In this document: one piece after another, positions 51,657-60,729 of the stretch
How the letters are laid out: the number at the start of each line of letters is the position of its first letter
Numbering within the stretch: position 1 is the stretch's first letter
NCBI GenBank assembly: GCA_050330855.1
Contig: JBHJNL010000127.1
Coordinates: forward strand, 1 to 64,000
Direction of reading: 5' to 3'
DNA from: RCC1774 sp050330855
GTDB taxonomy: Bacteria; Cyanobacteriota; Cyanobacteriia; Thermosynechococcales; Thermosynechococcaceae
DNA: 64,000 nt
The notes under the pieces: model-generated
Seen by the model: only the letters and a program-made list of their open reading frames with translations
Told to the model about the DNA's origin: nothing
Databases searched by the model: none
Program-made: the position numbers and the translations under genes

Positions 51657-54362
51657 TCACGATGTGCGAAGGGGATACTGATGTTGAACCCATTCCTCTG
51701 CGGCCCTTTTATCTTTAAGCACACCGTCAATGGTGGCTGCCCACAGCGCGTCTAGGATGCGTTTAAACTGCTTTCCGGGCTGATACCCTAGACGGATCAG
51801 ATCTGCGCCATTGAGTAGGGGCTTCAACTGAGACCAATGGTTGAGGTAAGTCCAGATATCGCGCCTGAGAGCCAGTTCTCTTCGAGCTGCTAGGTGCAGC
51901 AACAGCGGTAGCTCTTGTCGCTGTAGGGTTTGGGCAACGGTGCTGGGTTGCCAATGGGTTGGCGCAATCTCCTGTAACTGTTGCTCCATCGCGACCAGTC
52001 GTTGCGGTCTGAGTTGCGATTGCTCTGGCAGGTGCAGTGTAACGGCGACCTGAGTCGCCTGCTCTGCAGGCAGTTCTAGCAAGAGATGCTCTACCAAGAG
52101 TTGCCAGCTAGAGATAGCCTTCGCGTTGGGATCAAATTGCAAATGCCATCGCAGTAAGACACGGGCTTGTTTCCACCATTCTGGGGAAATCGTCAATTGC
52201 GAATGGAGGCACTGGAGTGCGCCGAGATCGCTTAACAGCTTGAGTGCGGTCTGCCAGTAACCCGTTTTGAAGATGTATTTGAGTTCATTCTGCAAGCGGG
52301 CCTGCAGAGCAGGGGTTTTAGAGTTTTTCCCCTGGGTTTGTTGATAGATGCCACTTGCGATCGCATTGCGAATATAAATTTGCGTTTGCGCCTCAATCTC
52401 AAACCCTAAACGAGTCGCAAACCTTACTGCTCTGAAGATGCGGGTCGGGTCTTCGATAAAGCTATTGGGATGCAGAACTCGGATCTGACGTTGCTCTAGA
52501 TCTTCTAAACCACCAAAAAAGTCTAGCAGTTCGCCGCCCTGGCGCTGTCGCTGGAGATGGGGTGTGAGTCGAACGGCAAGGGCATTAATCGTAAAATCGC
52601 GCCGGTATAGGTCTTGGCGAATGGAGCTAGCCGTCACCTCTGGATTTGCGGCCGGATAGGGATAAAACTCGCTGCGGGCCGTGGCAATATCCACCGCAAA
52701 GGATCCCAAAGTCGGATCCTGATGCCAGATCAGGGCGGCGGTTTGAAACTCGCCATAGATTTGGAGCTGTGCCTCTGGATAGGTTTGATGCAGCAACTGG
52801 GCTAAGGCGGCTCCTTCGCTAGCGCCGGTGTGGACGCCGTCAACCACCAGATCAAATTCCTGAAGCTGGGGCGGAGACTCAGCCACCAGTAAATCTCGCA
52901 CCGCACCGCCCACGAGGTAAAGTTGCCAGCCCTGCTGTTCAGCAAATTGCGCGGCTTTTGTTAAAACCGACTGCAGGAGCGGCGATAGCAACGTACGGAG
53001 TCGATCTTGCATAGACATACGCACGACGGCATGTTGAGACAAAGATTCAGGTTGATGGAGCTGGTGGAGCTGACGCAGCATATCGGTGCGAGTCACCATG
53101 CCCACGAGCTGTCCCTGATCAAGGACCGGGAGACGCCCCACATCGTAGGTAACCATCAGCCGTTCAATCTCGGGCAGGGGCGTGTCTGCCGTGATGGTCC
53201 GCACGGGAGCCTTCATATATCCCTTCGTGGGGGCGTGCCCCAAGCCATGGTGGAGGGCTAAATCTAAATCTCGACGAGAAATAATTCCCACAAGCTGATC
53301 TTGCTCATTGAGCACCGATAGACCGGAATGACCATAGCGCAGCAAAATGCGGCGAGCTTGATCAATGGTGGTGTGGGGGCGAATCGTCCGTACCGGAGAT
53401 GACATTAGATCGGCGGCGGTGGGGGGCTGGGGAACCTGAGCTACCAGTTCGGTCATCAGTTGATCCATGACCGCCTGTGGCGAAGCGGTTTTCAGCGTGG
53501 CCGCCGCTGCCCTTGGATGCCCACCGCCCCCCAGGGGGCTAAGCAGTGTATTGAGATTGAGACCCTGCAGTCGGCTCCGCCCAATCAGGTTAAGGCGATC
53601 TTGCTCTGATTTTTGGGTTCGATAGGCATTCCCTAGCAAAAGGCCGTCACTTTCACTGAGCATCATCAACTGAGAGGCAAGGCTCGATAGGCCCGGTACA
53701 TAGTGAGCGGTATGCAGCAAGACCCGTGAGATCCGATAGCCATGAATGGTTTGAGTCTCTAACCCCTCTAAAGCCTGCCCTAATAGTTCCTGCAACTCAG
53801 ACGAGAAACCGCGATCGGTGTAGCTTGCGATCGCCTGCTGTGTCGCCCCTTGGGCCATCAGCCAAGCCAGTGCGATCGCATCCCGAGGCGTGGCTCGATC
53901 ATAGGTGAGGGATCCGGTATCCACATGAATGCCGAGGGCCATCACCGTGGCATCGGCCACCGATATTTGCGTGCCCTGGGCCTGCAGCTTCTCCACCAAA
54001 ATTGTGGTGGTGGCTCCCACGGCCTCCAGCTCCCGATGCTGGGCAGGGATATCGCAGTCTGCCTGCAGGTGATGGTCATAAATGGTGACTGGAATCCCCT
54101 CAATGTCTAGCCATTCCCCGGCTTTATCCAAGAGAGTACGCTGCTGTACATCAACAATGGTAAGGGATCTCAATGCCTCAGCACTCACCGATCGCCGTTC
54201 AATGAGTGGATACTCATCGCGGTAGAGTGCCAAGAAATCTCGCACCGCTGGGTGAGCGCCCCCACACAACACAATGCGCGTTCCAGGCCGGAGGCGAGCG
54301 ACCCCCACCGCAGCTCCCAACGTATCAAAATCAGCCGTTCGATGACATAAAACGATATCCAT
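51657..54362 (-). CDS. DHH phosphoesterase - CBS pair - CCA-adding-type nucleotidyltransferase fusion
   Basis: 901 aa, in order: a DHH domain (DIVLCHRTADFDTLGAAVG at 1-20, TIYDHHLQADCD, the DHHA1 region LSPLGGGGHPRAAAATL), two CBS domains (about 310-430), and a polyA-polymerase/CCA head and neck (LYLVGGAVRDLL at about 475, FDLVVDG, RRDFTINALAVRL). This three-part fusion is known in cyanobacteria. The C-terminal part adds or repairs tRNA CCA ends, possibly splitting the A and CC steps with a second enzyme. CBS domains suggest adenylate control. It is 130 bases downstream of nothing on its own strand and is the first gene read toward hisH. Confidence 0.9.
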   Translation of the reverse strand: MDIVLCHRTADFDTLGAAVGVARLRPGTRIVLCGGAHPAVRDFLALYRDEYPLIERRSVSAEALRSLTIVDVQQRTLLDKAGEWLDIEGIPVTIYDHHLQADCDIPAQHRELEAVGATTTILVEKLQAQGTQISVADATVMALGIHVDTGSLTYDRATPRDAIALAWLMAQGATQQAIASYTDRGFSSELQELLGQALEGLETQTIHGYRISRVLLHTAHYVPGLSSLASQLMMLSESDGLLLGNAYRTQKSEQDRLNLIGRSRLQGLNLNTLLSPLGGGGHPRAAAATLKTASPQAVMDQLMTELVAQVPQPPTAADLMSSPVRTIRPHTTIDQARRILLRYGHSGLSVLNEQDQLVGIISRRDLDLALHHGLGHAPTKGYMKAPVRTITADTPLPEIERLMVTYDVGRLPVLDQGQLVGMVTRTDMLRQLHQLHQPESLSQHAVVRMSMQDRLRTLLSPLLQSVLTKAAQFAEQQGWQLYLVGGAVRDLLVAESPPQLQEFDLVVDGVHTGASEGAALAQLLHQTYPEAQLQIYGEFQTAALIWHQDPTLGSFAVDIATARSEFYPYPAANPEVTASSIRQDLYRRDFTINALAVRLTPHLQRQRQGGELLDFFGGLEDLEQRQIRVLHPNSFIEDPTRIFRAVRFATRLGFEIEAQTQIYIRNAIASGIYQQTQGKNSKTPALQARLQNELKYIFKTGYWQTALKLLSDLGALQCLHSQLTISPEWWKQARVLLRWHLQFDPNAKAISSWQLLVEHLLLELPAEQATQVAVTLHLPEQSQLRPQRLVAMEQQLQEIAPTHWQPSTVAQTLQRQELPLLLHLAARRELALRRDIWTYLNHWSQLKPLLNGADLIRLGYQPGKQFKRILDALWAATIDGVLKDKRAAEEWVQHQYPLRTS

Positions 54363-54518
54363 TCCTTAGTCCTTGTCCCTCCTTACTCCCCCAATAGAGG
54401 GAACCCTTTTGAGGTATGATCATTTCGAGTAATCTGCAGGCACACTCAGTCGCCGCACGCAATCTTTACCTCTACTGAAAATTTAAATCGTTTTTTACCG
54501 ATTGATTGGGAGAGAATC

Positions 54519-54707
54519 ATGACAATAGCCTTTCAATTTCTGCTCTACTTCTTTGTTCTAGTCAGCTCAATCATGGCTGTAGGTGTGCCCGTAGTTTACG
54601 CCACTGTTGATGATTCAGCACAGGTACGGAGATTTATTGGAGCTGGCTCTACGGCTTGGTTTGTTCTGTTAGTTCTCGTCACAATCACCACATTTGTGGT
54701 GGTGTAG
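54519..54707 (+). CDS. psbZ: photosystem II protein PsbZ
   Basis: 62 aa, the family length. MTIAFQFLLYFFVLVSSIMA, then VGVPVVYATVDDSAQ and a second helix (AWFVLLVLVTITTFVVV) match PsbZ/Ycf9. It sits at the PSII periphery and stabilises PSII and its contacts. A terminator lies just downstream (54728-54782), and ribH follows, an arrangement common in cyanobacteria. Confidence 0.93.
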   Translation: MTIAFQFLLYFFVLVSSIMAVGVPVVYATVDDSAQVRRFIGAGSTAWFVLLVLVTITTFVVV

Positions 54708-54727
54708 TCCCGCTCCTCTCTTCAAGC

Positions 54728-54782
54728 TGCCCCATCCTGGTTTACGCGAAACCTCGCGACGACCGATGGGGCATTTTAATTT
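54728..54782 (+). terminator. rho-independent terminator after psbZ
   Basis: TGCCCCATC (54728-54736) pairs perfectly with GATGGGGCA (54765-54773) and is followed by TTTTAATTT. The 28-base loop is long and contains its own short CG pairings. It separates psbZ from ribH. Confidence 0.78.
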
Positions 54783-54810
54783 CTGAGTACCGCTAGCTTG
54801 TTTTTGTTTG

Positions 54811-55392
54811 ATGGCAACCTTTGAAGGAACCTTTACCCAAACCTCGACGTTCCGATTCGCAATCGTTGTGGGTCGGTTCAATGACTTAGTGACAACTAAG
54901 CTCTTGGCCGGGTGTCAGGATTGCCTGCAGCGTCACGGCATTGATATCAGTCCCAATAGTCCGCAGCTTGACTATGCATGGGTGCCGGGTTGTTTTGAGA
55001 TTCCTTTGGTCGCACGACAGTTGGTACTCTCTAATCGCTATGATGCCGTAATCTGTTTAGGAGCCGTCATCCGAGGGCAAACCCCACACTTTGACTACGT
55101 TGCCGGGGAAGTTGCCAAGGGCATTGCTGCGACCGGGCTTCAGACCGGGGTTCCGATTATCTTTGGTGTGCTGACGGTGGATACGATGCAGCAGGCACTG
55201 GAGCGCTCTGGTATTAAAAGCAATCTAGGGTGGGAGTATGCCATGAACGCCCTAGAAATGGTTAGTTTGATGCAAAGCATCAGGCAGGGACCACAGCAGT
55301 CTCCCAATTCCTTTGCTGATTCTAGGGGGGGTGCCCTGCCATCAGCCAACCCTCTGACACCCGAAGTTGCCGTTGATTCGCTAGAATCATAA
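54811..55392 (+). CDS. ribH: 6,7-dimethyl-8-ribityllumazine synthase
   Basis: 193 aa from ATG 54811. FAIVVGRFNDLVTTKLLAGC, WVPGCFEIPLVARQL, ICLGAVIRGQTPHFDYVAGE and IIFGVLTVDTMQQALERSG are the standard RibH motifs, with His in the TPHFD active-site loop. It makes the riboflavin precursor from the two substrates of the RibA/RibB branches. The C-terminal 35 residues are a poorly conserved extension. Confidence 0.95.
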   Translation: MATFEGTFTQTSTFRFAIVVGRFNDLVTTKLLAGCQDCLQRHGIDISPNSPQLDYAWVPGCFEIPLVARQLVLSNRYDAVICLGAVIRGQTPHFDYVAGEVAKGIAATGLQTGVPIIFGVLTVDTMQQALERSGIKSNLGWEYAMNALEMVSLMQSIRQGPQQSPNSFADSRGGALPSANPLTPEVAVDSLES

Positions 55393-55447
55393 TCTAAGGC
55401 ATTGACAGAGCGTCGCCTTATCTGCCAATCTAGTAAAGCATTAATTT

Positions 55448-55519
55448 GCGGGTATAGCTCAGTGGTAGAGCGTCACCTTGCCAAGGTGAATGTCGCGCGT
55501 TCGAATCGCGTTACCCGCT
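55448..55519 (+). tRNA. tRNA-Gly(GCC)
   Basis: 72 bases. The acceptor stem pairs GCGGGTA (55448-55454) with TACCCGC (55512-55518), with discriminator T at 55519. The anticodon loop TTGCCAA is closed by CACC/GGTG and carries GCC. The T arm (CGCGCGTTCGAATCGCG) is standard. No encoded CCA follows, as expected in cyanobacteria. Confidence 0.97.
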
Positions 55520-55728
55520 TCAGTCAAAATTAAGATAAATCGCCCACTCAGTAGGCGAAGATTTGACTCTGGCCCAATGAGACTTCTCTCACATTGAAGG
55601 CTCGTGTCGTGCATGAAGTTATTCGGTAAGATTGGTACAGCCTAGTATTCACCATCGCTTGACTCAAGTCAGTTCCAGGTGACCTTTTCACAAAACAGAG
55701 CGAACGATTAAATTAACTCTGCTACCCT

Positions 55729-56130
55729 ATGCAGATCAAAACAGAGCGAATTGAGCAGGATCTTGACTATCCTTGCCCCTGCTGTCCCCGTGGTCAGCTC
55801 TGCCCCATCACCTTGACTGAGGCGCTGGGGTGTCAAAAGTGCCAAAAGATTTTTGTGATTCAGCCGGGGGGGTATACGCTGGAGCAGCTCTCAACGCATC
55901 CCCATCTGTGGGGTTGGGATGGTCAACGGTGGCGTCCCCTCCATCCGCACTGGCCGGGACGTTCTGTTGTGATCATAAGTCTAGGGGCGTCTGCTTGTTT
56001 ACTCTTCATTGGTCTTCTCTTTGCCTCGTCCCTCAACGTTGGGAGTGGAATGCTATGGTGGATTCTCATGGTTATTGTTGTGATTGTGACCTGTGCCGTT
56101 GTGTTGTCCCTGCGATCTCGCCGTTACTAG
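55729..56130 (+). CDS. conserved membrane protein with Cys-rich N-terminus
   Basis: 133 aa. The N-terminal CPCCPRGQLCPITLTEALGC and CQKCQ suggest a zinc ribbon, followed by a domain with WGWDGQRWRPL. Two membrane helices follow (VVIISLGASACLLFIGLLFA, MLWWILMVIVVIVTCAVVLS). It lies 14 bases upstream of proA on the same strand and may be co-transcribed. Function unknown. Confidence 0.65.
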   Translation: MQIKTERIEQDLDYPCPCCPRGQLCPITLTEALGCQKCQKIFVIQPGGYTLEQLSTHPHLWGWDGQRWRPLHPHWPGRSVVIISLGASACLLFIGLLFASSLNVGSGMLWWILMVIVVIVTCAVVLSLRSRRY

Positions 56131-56144
56131 CTCTCTTATAATTT

Positions 56145-57413
56145 ATGGATGCGCCCTCAATTCTTGATTTTTCGGCGACACTGCGCCAAGTGCGTCGCGG
56201 GGCGCTGACCCTCAGCAAAACAGATAGTCAAGCTCGCAACCAGGCAATTGAACAGCTAGCCGATGGACTCAAAAGCCATCAGAACGAGCTATTAGAAGCA
56301 AATACACTGGACTTAGAAATGAGTCGGGAGTTGGCCGTGCCCAGTGGGGTGCTCAACTGGCTCAAGCTCACCCCAGAACGCCTCAACCGTGTTGGGCTGA
56401 TTTTAGAGCAATTGGTTCATCTGCCCAATCCGCTCACCAGTGAACAGATGGCGCTACCCACGACCCAGGGCTATGTACAGGCGGCACCCCTCGGTGTGAT
56501 TGGGTTTGTTTATGAGACGTTCCCTGAGCTGGCGCTGATCCTCGCCGCCATGTGCTGGAAGACCGGCAACGGTCTGTTGCTGCAGGGAGATATTGCCGGT
56601 CGAAATTCTAATCAGTTTGTCGTTAATCTGCTGCAAGCCACCCTTGAGCAGGCCGGGCTGCCTAATGTCTGTGTGCAGGCGCTTCCCAGTGATAGTCGTC
56701 GACAGCTCGAACACAACAACTCCGTGCTGCACGACTTGGCCGAGGTGGATCTGATTATTCCCTACGGCAGACCCCGCTTTATTGAACAGGTGCATCAACA
56801 GTCTAAGACGCCAGCCCTCTGTCCAACTCTGGGCAACTGTTATCTCTATTGGTCTGAATCCTGCGGGAGTGAACCGGTTAAGACCTTGATCATCGATAGT
56901 CATGATGGCTGCCCAGAGGCGATCAATGCCATTGAGAAGGTACTTATACCGCCGAACCTCAAAACATCACGGCTGACGCTGCTATGGGGTGCACTCAAAG
57001 AACAGGGATTTGAGCTGCGCGGTGATGCTGAGCTGGTGGCAGAGTTCCCTGAGCTAACGCTGGCGACGAAGGCTGAATGGAGTCAGCCCTATCTGCAAAA
57101 GACGATTGCCTTTAAGCGGGTGGCAGATTTGGGGGTCGCGATTCAGTGGATGAATGCTCACAGTCATGGACAGGCGGATTGTCTGGTCACCGATTCCTAT
57201 TCCGAAAGCCGTCAGTTTGCCCTTGATATTCAAAGTTCTACAGCCTATATCAATGCCTCTCCGCGCTTCTCGCGCCTTGCTGCCGGGGGGCAGGGAACCG
57301 TTGCTCTCGGTATCTGTGGTCGCCGCAGTCGGCATTCTGGGGTCATTGATTTACAAACGCTGTTGACGACTAAACAGGTCATTCAAGGCAATAGTAGTCT
57401 GGGGACGTCGTGA
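56145..57413 (+). CDS. proA: gamma-glutamyl phosphate reductase
   Basis: 422 aa. AAPLGVIGFVYETFPELALI, DLIIPYGRPRFIEQV, the catalytic Cys in LGNCYLYW, and GQADCLVTDSYSESRQFALD fit ProA. It reduces gamma-glutamyl phosphate to the semialdehyde in proline synthesis. Its last codons overlap the start of tadA (GTGA at 57410). Confidence 0.92.
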   Translation: MDAPSILDFSATLRQVRRGALTLSKTDSQARNQAIEQLADGLKSHQNELLEANTLDLEMSRELAVPSGVLNWLKLTPERLNRVGLILEQLVHLPNPLTSEQMALPTTQGYVQAAPLGVIGFVYETFPELALILAAMCWKTGNGLLLQGDIAGRNSNQFVVNLLQATLEQAGLPNVCVQALPSDSRRQLEHNNSVLHDLAEVDLIIPYGRPRFIEQVHQQSKTPALCPTLGNCYLYWSESCGSEPVKTLIIDSHDGCPEAINAIEKVLIPPNLKTSRLTLLWGALKEQGFELRGDAELVAEFPELTLATKAEWSQPYLQKTIAFKRVADLGVAIQWMNAHSHGQADCLVTDSYSESRQFALDIQSSTAYINASPRFSRLAAGGQGTVALGICGRRSRHSGVIDLQTLLTTKQVIQGNSSLGTS

Positions 57414-57874
57414 GTCGGTCCTATCAGGACCACCGTCGTTGGATGGAGCAGGCTGTTGCGATCGCAACCCAAGCCGGTCAAGTGGGCGAAGTGCCGGTGG
57501 GCGCAGTGATCGTGGATGAACAAGATCACTGTGTTGCGATCGCATCCAATCGCCGTCAGCGAGACCGTGACCCCACCGCCCATGCTGAGATTCTGGCCCT
57601 TCGCGCTGCCGGAGAGCGATTGCAGACCTGGCGATTAAACCACTGCACCCTCTACGTCACCCTTGAACCCTGCCCGATGTGTGCTGGGGCTATTCTGCAG
57701 GCCCGTTTGGGCTTTTTGGTCTATGGGGCCGACGACCCCAAAACTGGAGCGATTCGTACCGCCTTCAATCTACCCGATAGCGCCTGCTCGACCCATCAAC
57801 TCCCTAGCTTAGGCGGCATTTTAGAATCAACCTGTCGCCAACAGCTCCAGGATTGGTTTACCCAGCGACGCTAG
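57410..57874 (+). CDS. tadA: tRNA-specific adenosine deaminase
   Basis: 154 aa from GTG 57410, overlapping proA by 4 bases. The zinc site is complete: HAEILAL (His and catalytic Glu) and PCPMCAGAILQARL (two Cys). It converts A34 of tRNA-Arg(ACG) to inosine. Coupling with proA is visible in the overlap. Confidence 0.92.
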   Translation: MSRSYQDHRRWMEQAVAIATQAGQVGEVPVGAVIVDEQDHCVAIASNRRQRDRDPTAHAEILALRAAGERLQTWRLNHCTLYVTLEPCPMCAGAILQARLGFLVYGADDPKTGAIRTAFNLPDSACSTHQLPSLGGILESTCRQQLQDWFTQRR

Positions 57875-57875
57875 A

Positions 57876-58046
57876 CTAAGGCTGAGCCGGAGGCGCTCCC
57901 GTTCCTGGGCCTGGAACAACAAAATCAGGTTGGTCCTTAAGCTGCTCAAGGCTAAGATTCACCGCCACAGACAACAGCCCGCCAAAGACTAAGGTCAGGA
58001 GCAAACAGCCAACGCTTGCCAGTAGGATCTGCTGCTTGAGGCGCAT
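57876..58046 (-). CDS. small single-pass membrane protein (56 aa)
   Basis: ATG 58046 to TAG 57876: MRLKQQILLASVGCLLLTLV, then FGGLLSVAVNLSLEQLKDQP, ending in a Pro-rich PGPGTGAPPAQP. It has a positive N-terminus, one membrane helix and a periplasmic-type tail. Convergent with tadA; no family recognised. Natural composition makes a real gene likely. Confidence 0.5.
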   Translation of the reverse strand: MRLKQQILLASVGCLLLTLVFGGLLSVAVNLSLEQLKDQPDFVVPGPGTGAPPAQP

Positions 58047-58051
58047 CCTTA

Positions 58052-58079
58052 ATTACCGATTACCGATTACCGATTACCC
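58052..58079. repeat. four tandem ATTACCG units
   Basis: ATTACCG is repeated three times exactly and once with a final change (ATTACCC) between the two minus-strand genes. It is a short simple repeat that can vary in copy number. Confidence 0.85.
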
Positions 58080-58080
58080 A

Positions 58081-59499
58081 TTATTCCTGAATACAAACCT
58101 CGCCAGCCCCCTGGTGCATTGTCTTCACCCACTTGAGGCGCTTGGGCCGCACAGACATCCGAGCCATGGCGCTGGCGACCACCACAAACCAGTGGCACAT
58201 GTACAAGGTTCCACGCACGGTCTGAATCGCGAGTACCCAAGGTCGAAAGGGCTGCTGCTGCTGCCGCCGCACCCGATCTAAGCCAGCCCACATACCCACA
58301 ACCGATAACCCCAGCGTGATGCCGGTGATGGGCGTTAGTAACGGAAGCTGGTTTCGCGTTGTGGCCATCAGCAGATCAGGGACTGCCGCTGACGGCAGAA
58401 AATATTGGGTGATCCAGAACATCAGTAGGTCAATGGATTTGCGAAACCCAAGCCGATTGCGAATTAAGAGGGGCCAATAGTCTAAGTAGCGCTGATAGCC
58501 ACCCTCGGCCCAGCGATTGCGCTGGTGCCACAGAGAGACCGCACGGGTGACGCCTTCTTCTTGAACCGCAGGCTGCAGCAAGAAATCAATATCCCATTCG
58601 CTCAGATGCAGGCGCAGGGTCAGGTCAAGATCGTCTGTAATGGTTTCCTCATTCCAGCCACCGCATTGCTCTAGCGCAGTACGCCGAACAAACTGACCGT
58701 TGCCCCGCAGTTCGCCAATGCCACCTAGGGCAATCCGGCGCTGTTGCCAAAAGGCATCAAGGATCATCTCGGCGCTTTGGCCTTTGGTCCAGAAGTTGGT
58801 TTGAGTATTTGCGATCGCTTTTCTAACCTGCACGGCCCCCACCCGCTCCCGCTCAAAGAAGGGCACCACCTGACGGAGTAAATCGCCTGTGACCCTGGCG
58901 TCGGCATCAAACACGCCAATAATGTCTCCCTTTGTCAACGGCAGCACTTGGTTAAGCGCGCCAGACTTACCGCCCCCCTCATTTGCTGAGCGGCGTTTAA
59001 GCTGCAGTTGCGGGTACTGTTGCCTGAGTGACTGCAGAACTGGGGATGTCTCGTCGGTGCTGTTATCATCAATCACCCATAGCTCATAGCGACTAGAGGG
59101 ATAATCTAAGGCACAGAGGGTTTCCACCAACTCGCGAATCACAGCCGCCTCGTTCTTGGCAGCCACGAGCAGCGAAATATAGGGGTAGTCAGCCTCAGGT
59201 AAATCTGAATCAAGAGGCTCTGGCATCGGCACCGCTCTGGCCCGGAGTAGGCGAAAGGCATGAACCCCCATCAGGGTGGTAACGCCAAAGACAATCCACA
59301 CCCCCCCTGACATCAAATGTAGGGCAATGGTACTGCTCCAGACCATCGCCAGCATCAGAGCAGCCTTGCGGCGACGGCCCTCCCCGCTAGGATAGTCCAG
59401 CCCCTCCTCCTCAGCGAGGGCCGCAGCCTCTAGCAATACCGTGTCGAGAGACTTAGGCGTGCTGCAGGAATCGCTTTCGGGCCAGGAATTCTCCGGCAT
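58081..59499 (-). CDS. mgdA: GT2 membrane glycosyltransferase, probable monoglucosyldiacylglycerol synthase
   Basis: 472 aa. The GT-A core has PYISLLVAAKNEAAVIRELV, WVIDDNSTDE, IGVFDADARV, ETITDDLDLTLRL and QRNRW (the D,D,D,QxxRW set), flanked by N-terminal (ALHLMSGGVWIVFGVTTLMG) and C-terminal membrane helices. Length and layout fit the cyanobacterial MgdA (Sll1377) that transfers glucose to diacylglycerol, the first step of galactolipid synthesis. Other GT2 roles are possible. The first 46 bases of the gene overlap the end of the radical SAM gene. Confidence 0.7.
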   Translation of the reverse strand: MPENSWPESDSCSTPKSLDTVLLEAAALAEEEGLDYPSGEGRRRKAALMLAMVWSSTIALHLMSGGVWIVFGVTTLMGVHAFRLLRARAVPMPEPLDSDLPEADYPYISLLVAAKNEAAVIRELVETLCALDYPSSRYELWVIDDNSTDETSPVLQSLRQQYPQLQLKRRSANEGGGKSGALNQVLPLTKGDIIGVFDADARVTGDLLRQVVPFFERERVGAVQVRKAIANTQTNFWTKGQSAEMILDAFWQQRRIALGGIGELRGNGQFVRRTALEQCGGWNEETITDDLDLTLRLHLSEWDIDFLLQPAVQEEGVTRAVSLWHQRNRWAEGGYQRYLDYWPLLIRNRLGFRKSIDLLMFWITQYFLPSAAVPDLLMATTRNQLPLLTPITGITLGLSVVGMWAGLDRVRRQQQQPFRPWVLAIQTVRGTLYMCHWFVVVASAMARMSVRPKRLKWVKTMHQGAGEVCIQE

Positions 59500-60427
59500 A
59501 GGTCACTTGATTTAACAACCAGTACTTATCAACACCTTTAGAAAAGCTCGGGATTAAGTAGCACCACACGGTGCACCCATCACAGACCGATAGCTTTCCC
59601 TGCGATTGTCGGTATTCTTCTACTATCTCTGATTCTCGATAGAGGTCGTAGAGATTGCCGTCAATGGAGACGCCCTCCTGGGCGAAATGGTAACAGGGCA
59701 GCAACAGCTCGTCATTGGGCGAAATCGCAATCACCGCATCCACCGCTTTACAGCGGGGCTTCTCAACATCATTGCCTCCGGCTCTGATGAATTCTAAGGC
59801 TGCTTTGTTGTAGCCAAGATTAGGATGCTGCCGCGCACTACTCTCAATGGCCGCCACAATTTCAGGCGTAGGATTTTTTTTGTCATTGTAGTTACTGTGG
59901 GCCGTAAAGGCAGGGTTAAGCCAGACCCGAACCCCCAGACGCTGACCGAGTTCAGCCACTTCGTGCAGACGATTGTAGTTTTGTGCTGTCACCGTATGGT
60001 TCAGGACTGGATATTCTGCCAACTCAAGGGCAAGCTGCACCGACTCAACCAAGGTGTCAAAAATTTGAACGCCCCGCGATTGATCATGGGTCTCAGCATC
60101 ACCGCCATCGAGAGAAAAATTGAGAAAATCAACCAGGCCACGAATCTCCTGTGCTTTTTGAGGATAGAGAATCGTATTGGTGGTCATGCTGGTGTAAAAG
60201 CCCAGCTCCTTAGCGGTTTGATAGATAATCCCTACATCAGAGCGCAAAAGAGGTTCGCCGCCGGTAAAGTCGATGTACTTAACGCCGAGTCGCTTTAGGT
60301 CGTTTAAATTGTGAATAATGGTCTCTAGGCACGCTTCTTGCCCAGGTTCTAAGGACCAAATGTCGCAGAAATGACAGCGGGCATTACAGCGATAGGTTAG
60401 GTAATAGTTCGCAACTAAAGGTGCCAT
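59453..60427 (-). CDS. radical SAM protein with SPASM-like C-terminal Cys
   Basis: 324 aa. The cluster motif is C14-x3-C18-x2-C21 (YRCNARCHFCDIW), followed by DFTGGEPLLRSD, MTTNTILYP and FLNFSLDGG. Further Cys near the C-terminus (CYHFAQEG, CDGCTVWCYL) may hold a second cluster. The substrate is unknown. The stop overlaps the GT2 gene start by 47 bases, so the two are co-translated and may act in one envelope or lipid pathway (inference). Confidence 0.82.
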   Translation of the reverse strand: MAPLVANYYLTYRCNARCHFCDIWSLEPGQEACLETIIHNLNDLKRLGVKYIDFTGGEPLLRSDVGIIYQTAKELGFYTSMTTNTILYPQKAQEIRGLVDFLNFSLDGGDAETHDQSRGVQIFDTLVESVQLALELAEYPVLNHTVTAQNYNRLHEVAELGQRLGVRVWLNPAFTAHSNYNDKKNPTPEIVAAIESSARQHPNLGYNKAALEFIRAGGNDVEKPRCKAVDAVIAISPNDELLLPCYHFAQEGVSIDGNLYDLYRESEIVEEYRQSQGKLSVCDGCTVWCYLIPSFSKGVDKYWLLNQVTYAGEFLARKRFLQHA

Positions 60428-60729
60428 CGTGCTTAATTGACCGTTAGGGTGACAACTGCGGCTGCAGCATTTTTGTAGATAGACAAGGGTCTTGACTCAT
60501 CTAGGGGAGGAACATAAACTCACTGCGGCCCTCCTCACGTATACCATAAAGTTAAGTTAAGAATCCCTCTAGTCTTAATTCTTGAACAGGGACGCCCTCT
60601 CTCTATTTTGCAAGTGAGCCGTCATTCTTTAGCAGGAAATTTGGAGCGGCCCGCAAGAATCAAGAGGCATTGGCCCATACTCTGTATAGAGAGATATTTC
60701 AATGCATCGTCTGTAAGGATCCTTAATCT
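60428..60729. other. non-coding divergent gap
   Basis: 302 bases between the leftward radical SAM gene and the rightward ebsA gene. No plausible gene is seen. AAGTTAAGTTAAG and AGTCTTAATTCTTG near 60550-60582 are short repeats of unclear meaning. AAGGAT lies just before the ebsA start. Confidence 0.4.

Noticed and set aside
51505..51693. 62-codon open frame (-) between hisH and the CCA fusion gene
   Set aside because: It overlaps the ends of both neighbours and has no plausible ribosome site or family pattern.
55519..55575. AGTCAAA...TTTGACT and CGCC...GGCG pairing after tRNA-Gly
   Set aside because: Could be a weak stem but there is no T-run and the loops are long; not called as a terminator.
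59825..60298. 157-codon frame antisense to the radical SAM gene
   Set aside because: Contains no family pattern and is explained by the codon bias of the gene on the other strand.
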